The position numbers and the translations under genes are program-made. The notes under the pieces are model-generated. The model made no database searches. It was not told the DNA's origin and saw nothing but the letters and a program-made list of their open reading frames with translations. From Pseudomonadota bacterium (GTDB taxonomy: Bacteria > Desulfobacterota > Syntrophia > Syntrophales > UBA5619), in contig JAHJXP010000184.1 in the NCBI GenBank assembly GCA_018827585.1, positions 1 through 33,110 of the forward strand: a DNA stretch of 33,110 nt. Reading direction: 5' to 3'. Shown here in pieces: positions 15,348-21,588 of this stretch (position 1 is the stretch's first letter; every line of letters begins with the position of its first letter).

Positions 15348-16089
15348 CTCTCCGCGGGAAAGGTTGATTTTTGCCCTTGACGTAGGCGGCGGGCTGGATG
15401 AGGCCCTTTCCTGGGTGGATCGCCTGTGGGATCGCGTCGGTCTGTTCAAGGTGGGGAAAGAGGTGTTTGTCCGGCACGGCCCCGAGATCGTCAGGCAGAT
15501 TCATGCCCGCGGCGGGAAGGTCTTCCTGGATCTGAAATTTCACGACATACCCAATACCGTTGTTAAGGCGGCGGAAGCGGCCGCCGAGCTCGGGGTGGCT
15601 ATGTTCAACCTTCACGCCCTCGGCGGAAGGCGGATGATGGCCGAGACGGTCGCCGCGGTACAGCGGTTTGCCGAGAAGCGCGGAACCCCAGCGCCGATTG
15701 TGCTGGCCGTTACCGTGCTGACCAGCCTGAATGACGACGACCTGAAAATTATGGGGTTCTGCCGCGGAACGGCCGAGACGGCGCTCCATCTCGCGCGTCT
15801 TGCCCAGGATTCGGGCGTGCCGGGGGTTGTGGCCTCGGCCGAGGATGCTGCCGCCATCCGCAAGGCCTGCGGCAGTTCATTCCTGATCGTGACCCCCGGA
15901 ATCCGCGGGACGAAGGAGGTGGCGGGCGACGACCAGAAGCGGATCGTGACGCCAGGCGAAGCGGTGAGTCGGGGCGCCGACTACCTTGTGTTGGGGAGGC
16001 CGATCCGGCAGGCCGCGGACCCTGCGCACGAGGCGGATGAGATAGTGAAGGAGATTGTCAGGGGACTTGCGTCAAGGGCCGGGGGCTGA
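15328..16089 (+). CDS. pyrF: Orotidine 5'-phosphate decarboxylase
   Basis: The last step of UMP synthesis, removing CO2 from OMP. The TIM-barrel signature is clear: FALDV (about 13-17), FKVGKE (about 39-44), the catalytic LDLKFHDIPNTV (about 65-76, with the Asp-Lys-x-x-Asp charge array), TPGIR in the phosphate loop and YLVLGRPIRQA near the end. At 253 aa it is slightly longer than the usual 230-240. The start overlaps rpoZ by 20 bases with tandem ATGs (15328, 15331) and no clear ribosome site, which suggests translational coupling to rpoZ. Confidence 0.95.
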   Translation: MMNTANNSPRERLIFALDVGGGLDEALSWVDRLWDRVGLFKVGKEVFVRHGPEIVRQIHARGGKVFLDLKFHDIPNTVVKAAEAAAELGVAMFNLHALGGRRMMAETVAAVQRFAEKRGTPAPIVLAVTVLTSLNDDDLKIMGFCRGTAETALHLARLAQDSGVPGVVASAEDAAAIRKACGSSFLIVTPGIRGTKEVAGDDQKRIVTPGEAVSRGADYLVLGRPIRQAADPAHEADEIVKEIVRGLASRAGG

Positions 16090-16111
16090 CATCTGCCGCG
16101 GCAGATGTTTT
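16089..16111 (+). terminator. Palindrome with T-run after pyrF (possible weak terminator)
   Basis: ACATCTGCCGCGGCAGATGT (16089-16108) is a perfect palindrome; as RNA it gives an 8-bp stem with a CGCG loop. The run TTTT (16108-16111) overlaps its end, and the pyrF stop overlaps its start. The short T-tract makes it at best a partial terminator between pyrF and rlmB. Confidence 0.45.
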
Positions 16112-16142
16112 CGGGGGCGGCCGTGATTTGACGAGGGATCTT

Positions 16143-16883
16143 ATGCAGGTGATCTACGGCATCAACCCGCTGCTGGAGGTATTGCTTTCCCATCCGGCGA
16201 TGCTGGAGAAAATTGTCGTCGCCCAGGGGAGGGGAGGAGAGGCGGTGCGGAAGATCCTGGACCTTGCCGCGAAACACGGGGTTCCCGTGGAATTCGGCGG
16301 GAGGGAGCGTGTGGAAGCGCTGGCCCCCCGCCGGGTCCATCAGGGGATTGCGGGACTCTGCCGGGAACATGCCTACGCCACCGTGGATGATGTCATTGCC
16401 AATCGTCACAGCGCATCCAAGTACAATTTGGTCGTCCTGCTGGATGGCGTCACCGACCCTCAGAATCTCGGTTCGATCGTCAGGACCGCCCACTGCTGCG
16501 GGGCGAACGGGATCATCATCCCGGAAAACAGGGCCGCCTCTGTGACCGCTTCCGCAGCCAAGGCATCCGCGGGCGCGGTTGCACATATGCCCACGGCGAT
16601 GGTGGTCAATCTGGTCCGGGCCATCGAATATCTGAAAGAGAGGGGATTTTGGATCTACGGCGCCGATGCGGCTGCCAAGACCGATATCCATGAGCCCGAC
16701 TATAAAGGGCATATCGCCCTGGTCATGGGAAGCGAGGGCCGGGGCATTCGGCCTCTGATCCGCAAGAAGTGCGATTTCCTGATTGGCATTCCCATGCGGG
16801 GACAGGTTGCTTCCCTGAATGTCTCGGTTGCGACGGGCGTCATCCTTTATGAGATTCTCAGAAAGTGGGGGAAAGGATCTTAA
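16143..16883 (+). CDS. rlmB: 23S rRNA 2'-O-ribose methyltransferase, RlmB/TrmH family
   Basis: A SPOUT-class methyltransferase. The N-terminal substrate-binding domain (about 1-75, VIYGINPLLEVL...VHQGIAGLC) and the knotted C-terminal domain with its three motifs (LLDGVTDPQNLGSIVRTA, LVMGSEGRGIRPL, IPMRGQVASLNVSVATG) match RlmB, which methylates G2251 (E. coli numbering) in the peptidyl-transferase loop of 23S rRNA. ATG 16143 is preferred because GAGG lies 6 nt ahead; TTG at 16128 would add five residues. The end overlaps only the non-preferred upstream start of pilC. A tRNA target cannot be wholly excluded. Confidence 0.88.
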   Translation: MQVIYGINPLLEVLLSHPAMLEKIVVAQGRGGEAVRKILDLAAKHGVPVEFGGRERVEALAPRRVHQGIAGLCREHAYATVDDVIANRHSASKYNLVVLLDGVTDPQNLGSIVRTAHCCGANGIIIPENRAASVTASAAKASAGAVAHMPTAMVVNLVRAIEYLKERGFWIYGADAAAKTDIHEPDYKGHIALVMGSEGRGIRPLIRKKCDFLIGIPMRGQVASLNVSVATGVILYEILRKWGKGS

Positions 16884-16885
16884 TT

Positions 16886-18094
16886 ATGCCGATATTCATC
16901 TGGAGCGCGGAAACGAGAAAAGGCGAAACCAAAAAAGGCGAGCTCGACTCCGCCGATGTGGCGGCAGTTAGGGCCCAGTTGCGCCGGCAGGGATACAAAT
17001 CGATCAGCGTCAAGGCGAAACCGAAGGACCTCCTCGAATATCTGCCTTTCTTGCGACAGAAGGTCGCGGAGAAGGATGTGGTTGTTTTTGCCCGGGTCTT
17101 CGCCACCATGATCAATGCGGGCCTTCCCCTTATCCAGTGCCTCGAGCTCTTAGGAAAGCAGGAACAGAACAAGACCTTTGCCAAGGTGATCGGGGCCATC
17201 AAGGAGGACATCGAGGGCGGCTCCACGCTCACCGACGCCCTCAGGAAATATCCGGATATTTTTGACGATCTCTTCGTTAACCTGGTGGCGGCGGGGGAGA
17301 GCGGCGGCATCCTGGACGTGATTCTCCAGCGCCTGTCGGGCTATATGGAGAAGGCCATGAAGCTCAAAAGCAAGGTGAAGGGGGCCATGACCTATCCGGC
17401 CAGTGTTCTTGTCATCTCCATCGGCGTTGTGGCCGTCCTGTTGCTGAAAGTGATTCCGGTCTTCCAGAAGATGTTTGAAGGGATGGGCTCCGCCCTGCCC
17501 GGTCCGACGCAATTTCTGGTGGATGCCAGTCAGTTCGCCCAGGATTACTTTTTCTATATGGCAATAGGCTTGGTCGCGCTCTTCTTCGGGTTTAAAAGGT
17601 ATTACAGGACCGAGCAGGGGACGCTCCTTATCGATGCTCTCGTGCTGAAAGCGCCGGTGTTCGGGCCTCTGCTGAAGAAGGTGGCCGTGGCCAAGTTCAC
17701 CAGGACCCTCTCCACGATGATGTCGAGCGGCGTGCCGATCATGGAAGGGCTCGGGATCGTCAGCAGGACCTCGGGGAACAAGATCATCGAAATCGCCCTC
17801 ATGAAAACGAGACAGAGCATCAGCGAGGGGAGAACGATCGCGGAGCCGCTGATGGAAACGGACATCTTCCCGTCGATGGTGGTGCAGATGATCGCCGTCG
17901 GCGAGGCGACCGGCGCCCTGGATACGATGCTCACCAAGATCGCCGATTTCTACGATGATGAAGTGGATGCGGCGGTCGGCGCCATGACGGCCCTGTTAGA
18001 GCCTTTCATGATGGTTTTTCTGGGAGGCGTGGTCGGAGGGATGATCATCGCCATGTACCTGCCCATCTTTCAGATGGCCGCGGCCGCCGGTTAA
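16886..18094 (+). CDS. pilC: Type IV pilus inner-membrane platform protein PilC (T2SF family)
   Basis: The membrane platform on which the pilus assembly and retraction ATPases work. The 402 residues hold two T2SF repeats (about 65-190 and 270-390). Each has the family's FARxFATMINAGLPL / FTRTLSTMMSSGVPI start and a GESGGILD / GEATGALD turn, with hydrophobic segments near 165-195, 215-240 and 370-395. The N-terminus PIFIWSAETRKGETKKGEL is typical of PilC rather than GspF. The start at 16886 follows AAAGGA; ATG 16865 would overlap rlmB. No other pilus gene (pilB, pilT, pilA) is in the window, so it is detached from its machinery and sits 2 bp after rlmB. Confidence 0.88.
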   Translation: MPIFIWSAETRKGETKKGELDSADVAAVRAQLRRQGYKSISVKAKPKDLLEYLPFLRQKVAEKDVVVFARVFATMINAGLPLIQCLELLGKQEQNKTFAKVIGAIKEDIEGGSTLTDALRKYPDIFDDLFVNLVAAGESGGILDVILQRLSGYMEKAMKLKSKVKGAMTYPASVLVISIGVVAVLLLKVIPVFQKMFEGMGSALPGPTQFLVDASQFAQDYFFYMAIGLVALFFGFKRYYRTEQGTLLIDALVLKAPVFGPLLKKVAVAKFTRTLSTMMSSGVPIMEGLGIVSRTSGNKIIEIALMKTRQSISEGRTIAEPLMETDIFPSMVVQMIAVGEATGALDTMLTKIADFYDDEVDAAVGAMTALLEPFMMVFLGGVVGGMIIAMYLPIFQMAAAAG

Positions 18095-18174
18095 TGCGGG
18101 AAGGAAATCCGGTCGGCGCGAACGGAACAGGGCGGGTCCGCGCCGGCGGCGGGGGCGGGGAAAAGGTAAAAAAA

Positions 18175-18251
18175 TGGTCGGGATGGCGCGATTTGAACGC
18201 GCGACTCCTGCGTCCCGAACGCAGTGCCCTACCAAGCTGGGCCACATCCCG
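18175..18251 (-). tRNA. tRNA-Pro(CGG)
   Basis: Read on the minus strand, a 77-nt cloverleaf starts CGGGATGTGGCCCAGC and ends with CATCCCG-A-CCA. The anticodon loop TTCGGGA on a CTGCG/CGCAG stem gives CGG. The T-loop GTTCAAATC is canonical and CCA is encoded. It lies between pilC and the DUF1178 gene. Confidence 0.95.
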
Positions 18252-18299
18252 ACTTGGCTCTTACTAACCAATCAGGCAGGAATTGTCCATCATTATTTT

Positions 18300-18327
18300 T
18301 GACGGCTTCGTAGAAAGTCCGGATGCC
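18300..18327. repeat. Solo end of the dispersed inverted-repeat element
   Basis: These 28 bases match the right terminus of copy 1 (13411-13438) in reverse orientation with only two differences (GACGGCTTCGTAGAAAG against GACGGCTTCGTAAAAAG). The rest of the element is missing, so this is a truncated or decayed copy in the tRNA-Pro/DUF1178 gap. Confidence 0.7.
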
Positions 18328-18399
18328 GGGCTGAAAGTCCGGTTTGTGATTTTTTTGCAGGCATGCTAAAGTAACATCAATATAATTTTCAGGAGAGAG

Positions 18400-18819
18400 A
18401 TGGTGATCATCTACGATCTGCGGTGCCGGAACGCCCATAAATTCGAGGGGTGGTTCAAGGATAGGGGCGCCTTCGAACAACAGAAGACGGAGAGGCTCAT
18501 TGCGTGTCCGGTATGCGGGGAGGCCGATGTGACACTGGTCCCCTCTTCCGTGGCGATCAGGGGGAGGGACGCCCGTTCGGCTTCGGAAAAACAGAAGACA
18601 GAGGTGTCGCCTCTCAAGGTCCTCAGGGAATTTCAGGAATATATTAACAAACATTTTGATGATGTAGGGGGAAGGTTCGCGGAAGTCGCCCTGCGGATTC
18701 ATCATGGGGAGGAAGAGAGGAAAAATATCAGAGGAACCACGACCTCAAGCGAAGAAGAAACGTTGCTGGAAGAGGGCGTACAGTTCATAAAGATTCCCCT
18801 GCCGAAGTTTGACGGTTAG
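18400..18819 (+). CDS. DUF1178 family protein
   Basis: A 139-residue protein of the uncharacterised DUF1178 family. It starts with MVIIYDLRCRNAHKFEGWF and carries a probable zinc knuckle: C9 and H13 near the N-terminus, then CPVCG (C36-x2-C39). The middle is helical (about 65-95, VLREFQEYINKHFDDVGGRFAEVA) and the end is acidic with FIKIPLPKFDG. There is no signal or membrane segment. The start follows AGGAG at 4 nt. TATAAT (18381-18386) lies 13 nt ahead, so a very short leader is possible. Single gene between divergent tRNA-Pro and the tRNA cluster; function unknown. Confidence 0.87.
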   Translation: MVIIYDLRCRNAHKFEGWFKDRGAFEQQKTERLIACPVCGEADVTLVPSSVAIRGRDARSASEKQKTEVSPLKVLREFQEYINKHFDDVGGRFAEVALRIHHGEEERKNIRGTTTSSEEETLLEEGVQFIKIPLPKFDG

Positions 18820-18941
18820 CGTTATCCGCTGTCTGCATCCTCCTCACGTCCGGCAGGAGGAAGCGGTGATGGCTGTCTTCTCTGCCGCGTTCTTCGGTAA
18901 AGATTCCAACCAATGCCCCGTTGCGGGTCATAAAAAATATC

Positions 18942-18970
18942 TTGACAAACACAAATATAAAAATTAGTGT
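18942..18970 (+). promoter_or_regulatory. Predicted promoter of the tRNA-rpmG cluster
   Basis: A perfect TTGACA (18942-18947), a 17-bp AT-rich spacer and TAGTGT (18965-18970) are followed by the GC-rich stretch TCCCCG, a discriminator of the kind found at ppGpp-controlled stable RNA promoters. It lies about 90 bp before the first tRNA. The -10 box is weak (3 of 6). Confidence 0.5.
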
Positions 18971-19060
18971 TCCCCGTTCGTTTGGTTCGTTATTTCCCCT
19001 TCCGGGGTGGCGACGACGGGTATATCCGGATAATTATTGTAATATTCAATTGTTGTAGTT

Positions 19061-19136
19061 GCTGGCGTAGCTCAATTGGTAGAGCAGCTGATTTGTAATC
19101 AGCAGGTTGCGGGTTCGAGTCCCATCGCCAGCTCCA
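19061..19136 (+). tRNA. tRNA-Thr(TGT)
   Basis: 76 nt, acceptor GCTGGCG/CGCCAGC, anticodon loop TTTGTAA on stem GCTGA/TCAGC gives TGT, T-loop GTTCGAGTC, encoded CCA. First gene of the cluster Thr-Tyr-Gly-Thr. Confidence 0.96.
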
Positions 19137-19155
19137 GTAGAAGTTATCGTCATAT

Positions 19156-19240
19156 GGAGGGGTTCCCGAGCGGTCAAAGGGAGCAGACTGTAAATCTGCC
19201 GGCGAAGCCTACGGAGGTTCAAATCCTCCCCCCTCCACCA
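19156..19240 (+). tRNA. tRNA-Tyr(GTA)
   Basis: 85 nt with the long variable arm of a class II tRNA. Acceptor GGAGGGG/CCCCTCC, anticodon loop CTGTAAA on stem GCAGA/TCTGC gives GTA, CCA encoded. 19 bp after tRNA-Thr. Confidence 0.96.
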
Positions 19241-19291
19241 GTTTGCCGGCGCCAGACGATCGGGAGACCGGTGAGGTGTCCTCTATTATAA

Positions 19292-19367
19292 GCGGGAGTA
19301 GCTCAGTGGCTAGAGCGTCAGCCTTCCAAGCTGAGGGTCGCGGGTTCGAATCCCGTTTCCCGCTCCA
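19292..19367 (+). tRNA. tRNA-Gly(TCC)
   Basis: 76 nt. Acceptor GCGGGAG/TTCCCGC (one G-T pair), anticodon loop CTTCCAA on stem TCAGC/GCTGA gives TCC, CCA encoded. Confidence 0.96.
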
Positions 19368-19423
19368 GATTTTATGCTTTGGATACTTAGTATAGCGTTT
19401 CGTGATTACGGTGACGTTCCATT

Positions 19424-19509
19424 TTTAGCCGATCCTGCGATGATTAACAATGCTGATTCGCAAAATACGTAACCGAACTTATGAAACGGAGTACTTAGAG
19501 TCGGCTAAA
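19424..19509 (+). other. Structured 86-nt spacer bounded by a 9-bp inverted repeat
   Basis: Within the 152-bp gap between tRNA-Gly and tRNA-Thr, TTTAGCCGA (19424-19432) pairs perfectly with TCGGCTAAA (19501-19509). Inside, TGCGA/TCGCA and GTA-A-CCG/CGG-AG-TAC can form two further stems, giving a three-way-junction-like fold. The left flank also holds the odd-centred palindrome ATACTTAGTAT (19383-19393). It could be a processing signal, a small RNA or an element scar; no known family is recognised. Confidence 0.4.
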
Positions 19510-19519
19510 GAGACAACCG

Positions 19520-19595
19520 GCCCACGTAGCTCAGTCGGTAGAGCACATCCTTGGTAAGGATGAGGTCACCAGTTCAATCCTGGTCGTGGGCTCCA
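19520..19595 (+). tRNA. tRNA-Thr(GGT)
   Basis: 76 nt. Acceptor GCCCACG/CGTGGGC, anticodon loop TTGGTAA on stem CATCC/GGATG gives GGT, CCA encoded. In many relatives tuf follows this tRNA; here rpmG starts 21 bp later. Confidence 0.96.
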
Positions 19596-19616
19596 TTGAT
19601 GTAAGGTGGGTTTGTC

Positions 19617-19766
19617 ATGAGAAATATCATTACCTTGGCTTGTACTGACTGCAAACAGCGGAACTATACAACGACCAAGAATAAAAGGACCATGCAGAAT
19701 CGGCTGGAGATGAAAAAATACTGCAAGTTCTGCAGGTCTCATAAGATGCACCGGGAAACAAAGTAA
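19617..19766 (+). CDS. rpmG: 50S ribosomal protein L33
   Basis: A 49-residue L33 of the zinc-binding type. The two cysteine pairs CTDC (9-12) and CKFC (36-39) are intact, and the body YTTTKNKR...RLEMKKYC is characteristic. The ATG at 19617 has AAGGTGGG upstream. It is embedded in the tRNA cluster, between tRNA-Thr(GGT) and tRNA-Trp, as in other Deltaproteobacteria and many other bacteria. Having four cysteines suggests it is the zinc-dependent form rather than the cysteine-free paralog used under zinc starvation. Confidence 0.95.
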   Translation: MRNIITLACTDCKQRNYTTTKNKRTMQNRLEMKKYCKFCRSHKMHRETK

Positions 19767-19802
19767 CCGCGAGGCAAGAGGTGCTGCCGTGATCGACCGG
19801 AC

Positions 19803-19879
19803 AGGCCAGTAGCTCTAATGGCTAGAGCGCCGGACTCCAAATCCGGATGTTGGGGGTTCGAGTCCCTCCTGGCCTGCCA
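19803..19879 (+). tRNA. tRNA-Trp(CCA)
   Basis: 77 nt. Acceptor AGGCCAG/CTGGCCT, anticodon loop CTCCAAA on stem CCGGA/TCCGG gives CCA, followed by G and encoded CCA. The rpmG-trpT-secE order is a standard arrangement. Confidence 0.96.
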
Positions 19880-19928
19880 GTTTTGATATCTGTTGCGGGA
19901 AGCGCGGTTTCTCCGACAGGCCGGCAAG

Positions 19929-19943
19929 GCCCCGGATCGGGGC
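19929..19943 (+). other. Hairpin in the tRNA-Trp/secE spacer
   Basis: GCCCCG-GAT-CGGGGC forms a perfect 6-bp GC stem over a 3-nt loop in the 157-bp gap before secE. There is no T-run, so it is not a classical terminator. It could assist 3' processing of the tRNA or pause polymerase. Confidence 0.35.
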
Positions 19944-20036
19944 GGCTGCACGGCGGATTTCCGGGGCGGGGCAAAGCGCGGACAGGGTGCGGAAGGTTTT
20001 TGCGAGGCCTGATGGGAGGCGCTTAGGGGTTTCGGG

Positions 20037-20240
20037 ATGGAGAGGGTAACGGTTGTTGCGGAGAAAGTGAAGCAATTTCTGGCGGGCTCTAAAGTGGAAC
20101 TGAAAAAGGTGACATGGCCGACGCCCAAGCAGACTCTTGCCTCCACATCGGTCGTCATCATCGTGGTGATCATTGTGTCTTTATTCCTGGGAATTGTTGA
20201 TTTCGGTCTGGTGAAGATCGTCAAGCTGGTTCTGGGTTAA
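20037..20240 (+). CDS. secE: Preprotein translocase subunit SecE
   Basis: The small clamp subunit of the SecYEG channel. 67 residues with an amphipathic helix (about 5-30, including the signature VELKKVTWPTPKQT) followed by one membrane helix (about 38-62). This is the short, single-spanning form found in most bacteria, unlike three-spanning E. coli SecE. The ribosome site is weak. nusG starts 5 bp after the stop, as is nearly universal. Confidence 0.95.
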   Translation: MERVTVVAEKVKQFLAGSKVELKKVTWPTPKQTLASTSVVIIVVIIVSLFLGIVDFGLVKIVKLVLG

Positions 20241-20245
20241 ATGAG

Positions 20246-20776
20246 ATGGCTTTCAGGTGGTACGTCGTTCATACGTATTCGGGTTTTGAAAATCGGGTAA
20301 AGCTTTCGCTCCAGGAGAGGATCGAAACTGCCGGGAAACAGGCCTTTTTCTCGGATATCCTGATCCCGGAAGAGGACATTGTCGAGCTGGTTTCGGGCGA
20401 GAAAAAGACCTCGAAGCGGAAATTCTTCCCCGGCTACATCCTTGTCCGGATGGAGCTCGATGACGACACCTGGCACATCGTGAAGGATACTCCCAAGGTG
20501 ACCGGCTTCATCGGCAGCAAGGACAAGCCTTCGCCGATTCCCGACAAGGATGTTGAGGTCCTCCGGACCAGGATCGATGAAGGGACTCTGAAACCCAAAC
20601 CGAAGTTCAAATTCGAGGTGGGCGAGAATGTGCGGATCATTGACGGTCCCTTTACCAATTTTGACGGAATCGTCGATGAGGTGAAACCGGAGAAGGGGAA
20701 GCTGCGGGTCATTGTCAGCATCTTTGGCCGCTCAACGCCGGTGGAACTGGATTTTATCCAGGTGATACAGAATTGA
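20246..20776 (+). CDS. nusG: Transcription termination/antitermination factor NusG
   Basis: Processivity factor that binds the beta' clamp of RNA polymerase and links it to Rho or to ribosomal protein S10. The NGN domain (about 1-118) begins WYVVHTYSGFENRVK and contains FFPGYILVRMELDD; the C-terminal KOW domain (about 122-176) reads VGENVRIIDGPFTNFDGIV. 176 aa is standard. Directly downstream of secE, and followed by a long hairpin before rplK. Confidence 0.97.
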   Translation: MAFRWYVVHTYSGFENRVKLSLQERIETAGKQAFFSDILIPEEDIVELVSGEKKTSKRKFFPGYILVRMELDDDTWHIVKDTPKVTGFIGSKDKPSPIPDKDVEVLRTRIDEGTLKPKPKFKFEVGENVRIIDGPFTNFDGIVDEVKPEKGKLRVIVSIFGRSTPVELDFIQVIQN

Positions 20777-20779
20777 GAT

Positions 20780-20836
20780 AAGTCATAGGTCATCGGTCAT
20801 ATGCAAGATTGTGCGATGGCCTATGACCGGTGACTT
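20780..20836 (+). repeat. 21-bp stem hairpin between nusG and rplK
   Basis: Arms at 20780-20800 and 20816-20836 pair over 21 positions with 17 Watson-Crick pairs, two G-U pairs and two mismatches, around a 15-nt loop. The left arm contains the near-repeat GTCATAGGTCATCGGTCAT. TTTAAA follows, too weak for a classic terminator. It may be an RNase III site or an attenuator between nusG and the L11 operon. Confidence 0.6.
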
Positions 20837-20860
20837 TAAATATCGGACAAGGTGATCAGA

Positions 20861-21286
20861 ATGGCAAAAAAGGTAATCGCAAATATCAAGCTTCAGATAA
20901 AGGCGGGCAAGGCCACCCCCTCGCCGCCTATCGGGCCCGCTCTCGGTCAGCATGGCGTGAACATTATGGAATTCTGCAAGGCGTACAACGCCATGACGCA
21001 GAGCCAGGAAGGGACGGTTATCCCGGTCGTTATCACGGTTTACGCCGACCGGTCGTTTACCTTCGTGACCAAAACCCCGCCTGCTTCCGTACTTTTGAAG
21101 CAGGCCGCAAAGATCGCCAAGGGTTCGGGTGATCCCAAACGCGAGAAGGTGGGGACAATAACGGCCAGGCAGGTCAGGGACATTGCGGAACTGAAGTACA
21201 ATGATCTCAATGCCGTGGATATCGAGGGCGCGGTCAGGATCGTCGCGGGAACGGCGAGATCGATGGGAATTGAAATCACGGGCTGA
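20861..21286 (+). CDS. rplK: 50S ribosomal protein L11
   Basis: A component of the GTPase-associated centre, needed for RelA-dependent stringent response. 141 aa, exactly the usual length. The N-terminal domain KLQIKAGKATPSPPIGPALGQHGVNIMEFCKAYN is canonical, and the C-terminal rRNA-binding domain ends IVAGTARSMGIEI. ATG 20861 is preferred to the in-frame GTG at 20852 because it gives the family N-terminus (AKKV) and has AAGG at suitable distance. Confidence 0.97.
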   Translation: MAKKVIANIKLQIKAGKATPSPPIGPALGQHGVNIMEFCKAYNAMTQSQEGTVIPVVITVYADRSFTFVTKTPPASVLLKQAAKIAKGSGDPKREKVGTITARQVRDIAELKYNDLNAVDIEGAVRIVAGTARSMGIEITG

Positions 21287-21336
21287 TGCCCCGGGGCGCT
21301 TCCGGCTAAACGCCGGGCGGCGGACTGGCAGGTTTG

Positions 21337-21522
21337 ACGCTCTCGTAAAAAGCCATTAAAAGCCTTGAACTGGGGGCGGCGTCGTAAAAAGGCCCCTGGC
21401 CTTCGCCGGGGCAGGCTCCGGCAAGGCGCGCGAAACCCGAGGAGTGAGGCGTACTTTGGCGTACGCCGCAACGACGAGGGATGAAGCGCAACGAAGCATC
21501 CGGCTTTTTTAGGGAGCCGTCA
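21337..21522. repeat. Dispersed inverted-repeat element, copy 2, in the rplK-rplA gap
   Basis: Strongly similar to 13276-13437 in the same orientation, including the central GGCGTAC-TTTGGC-GTACGCC hairpin, the flanking GGATGAAGCGCAACG and the outer GAGCCGTCA. The terminal repeats are eroded here (TTTTTTAGGGAGCC on the right). It also carries about 23 extra bases (near 21393-21419) that form their own hairpin, CCCCTGG..CCGGGG. It expands the rplK-rplA spacer to 302 bp with no gene in it. Confidence 0.85.
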
Positions 21523-21588
21523 GGTTTGAAACGTGATCATTTAAGGGAAGCCCCGTCCCGGGGTTTGGCTTCCATTTGAGGATTTGTC

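Noticed and set aside
18045..18245. Minus-strand frame reading MAQLGRALRSGRRSRAFKS
   Set aside because: It is the translation of tRNA-Pro, another recurrent mis-annotation.
19076..19291. 71-codon frame over tRNA-Thr and tRNA-Tyr
   Set aside because: It is the translation of two tRNA genes (the familiar QVAGSSP and FPSGQREQTVNLP artefacts), not a protein gene.
19739..20224. Minus-strand frames over tRNA-Trp
   Set aside because: They contain the well-known translated-tRNA artefact ARRDSNPQHPDLESGALA; the tRNA-Trp cloverleaf explains the conservation.
21306..21491. Minus-strand frame in the rplK-rplA gap
   Set aside because: Translation of repeat copy 2, with no ribosome site and the same peptide as at copy 1.
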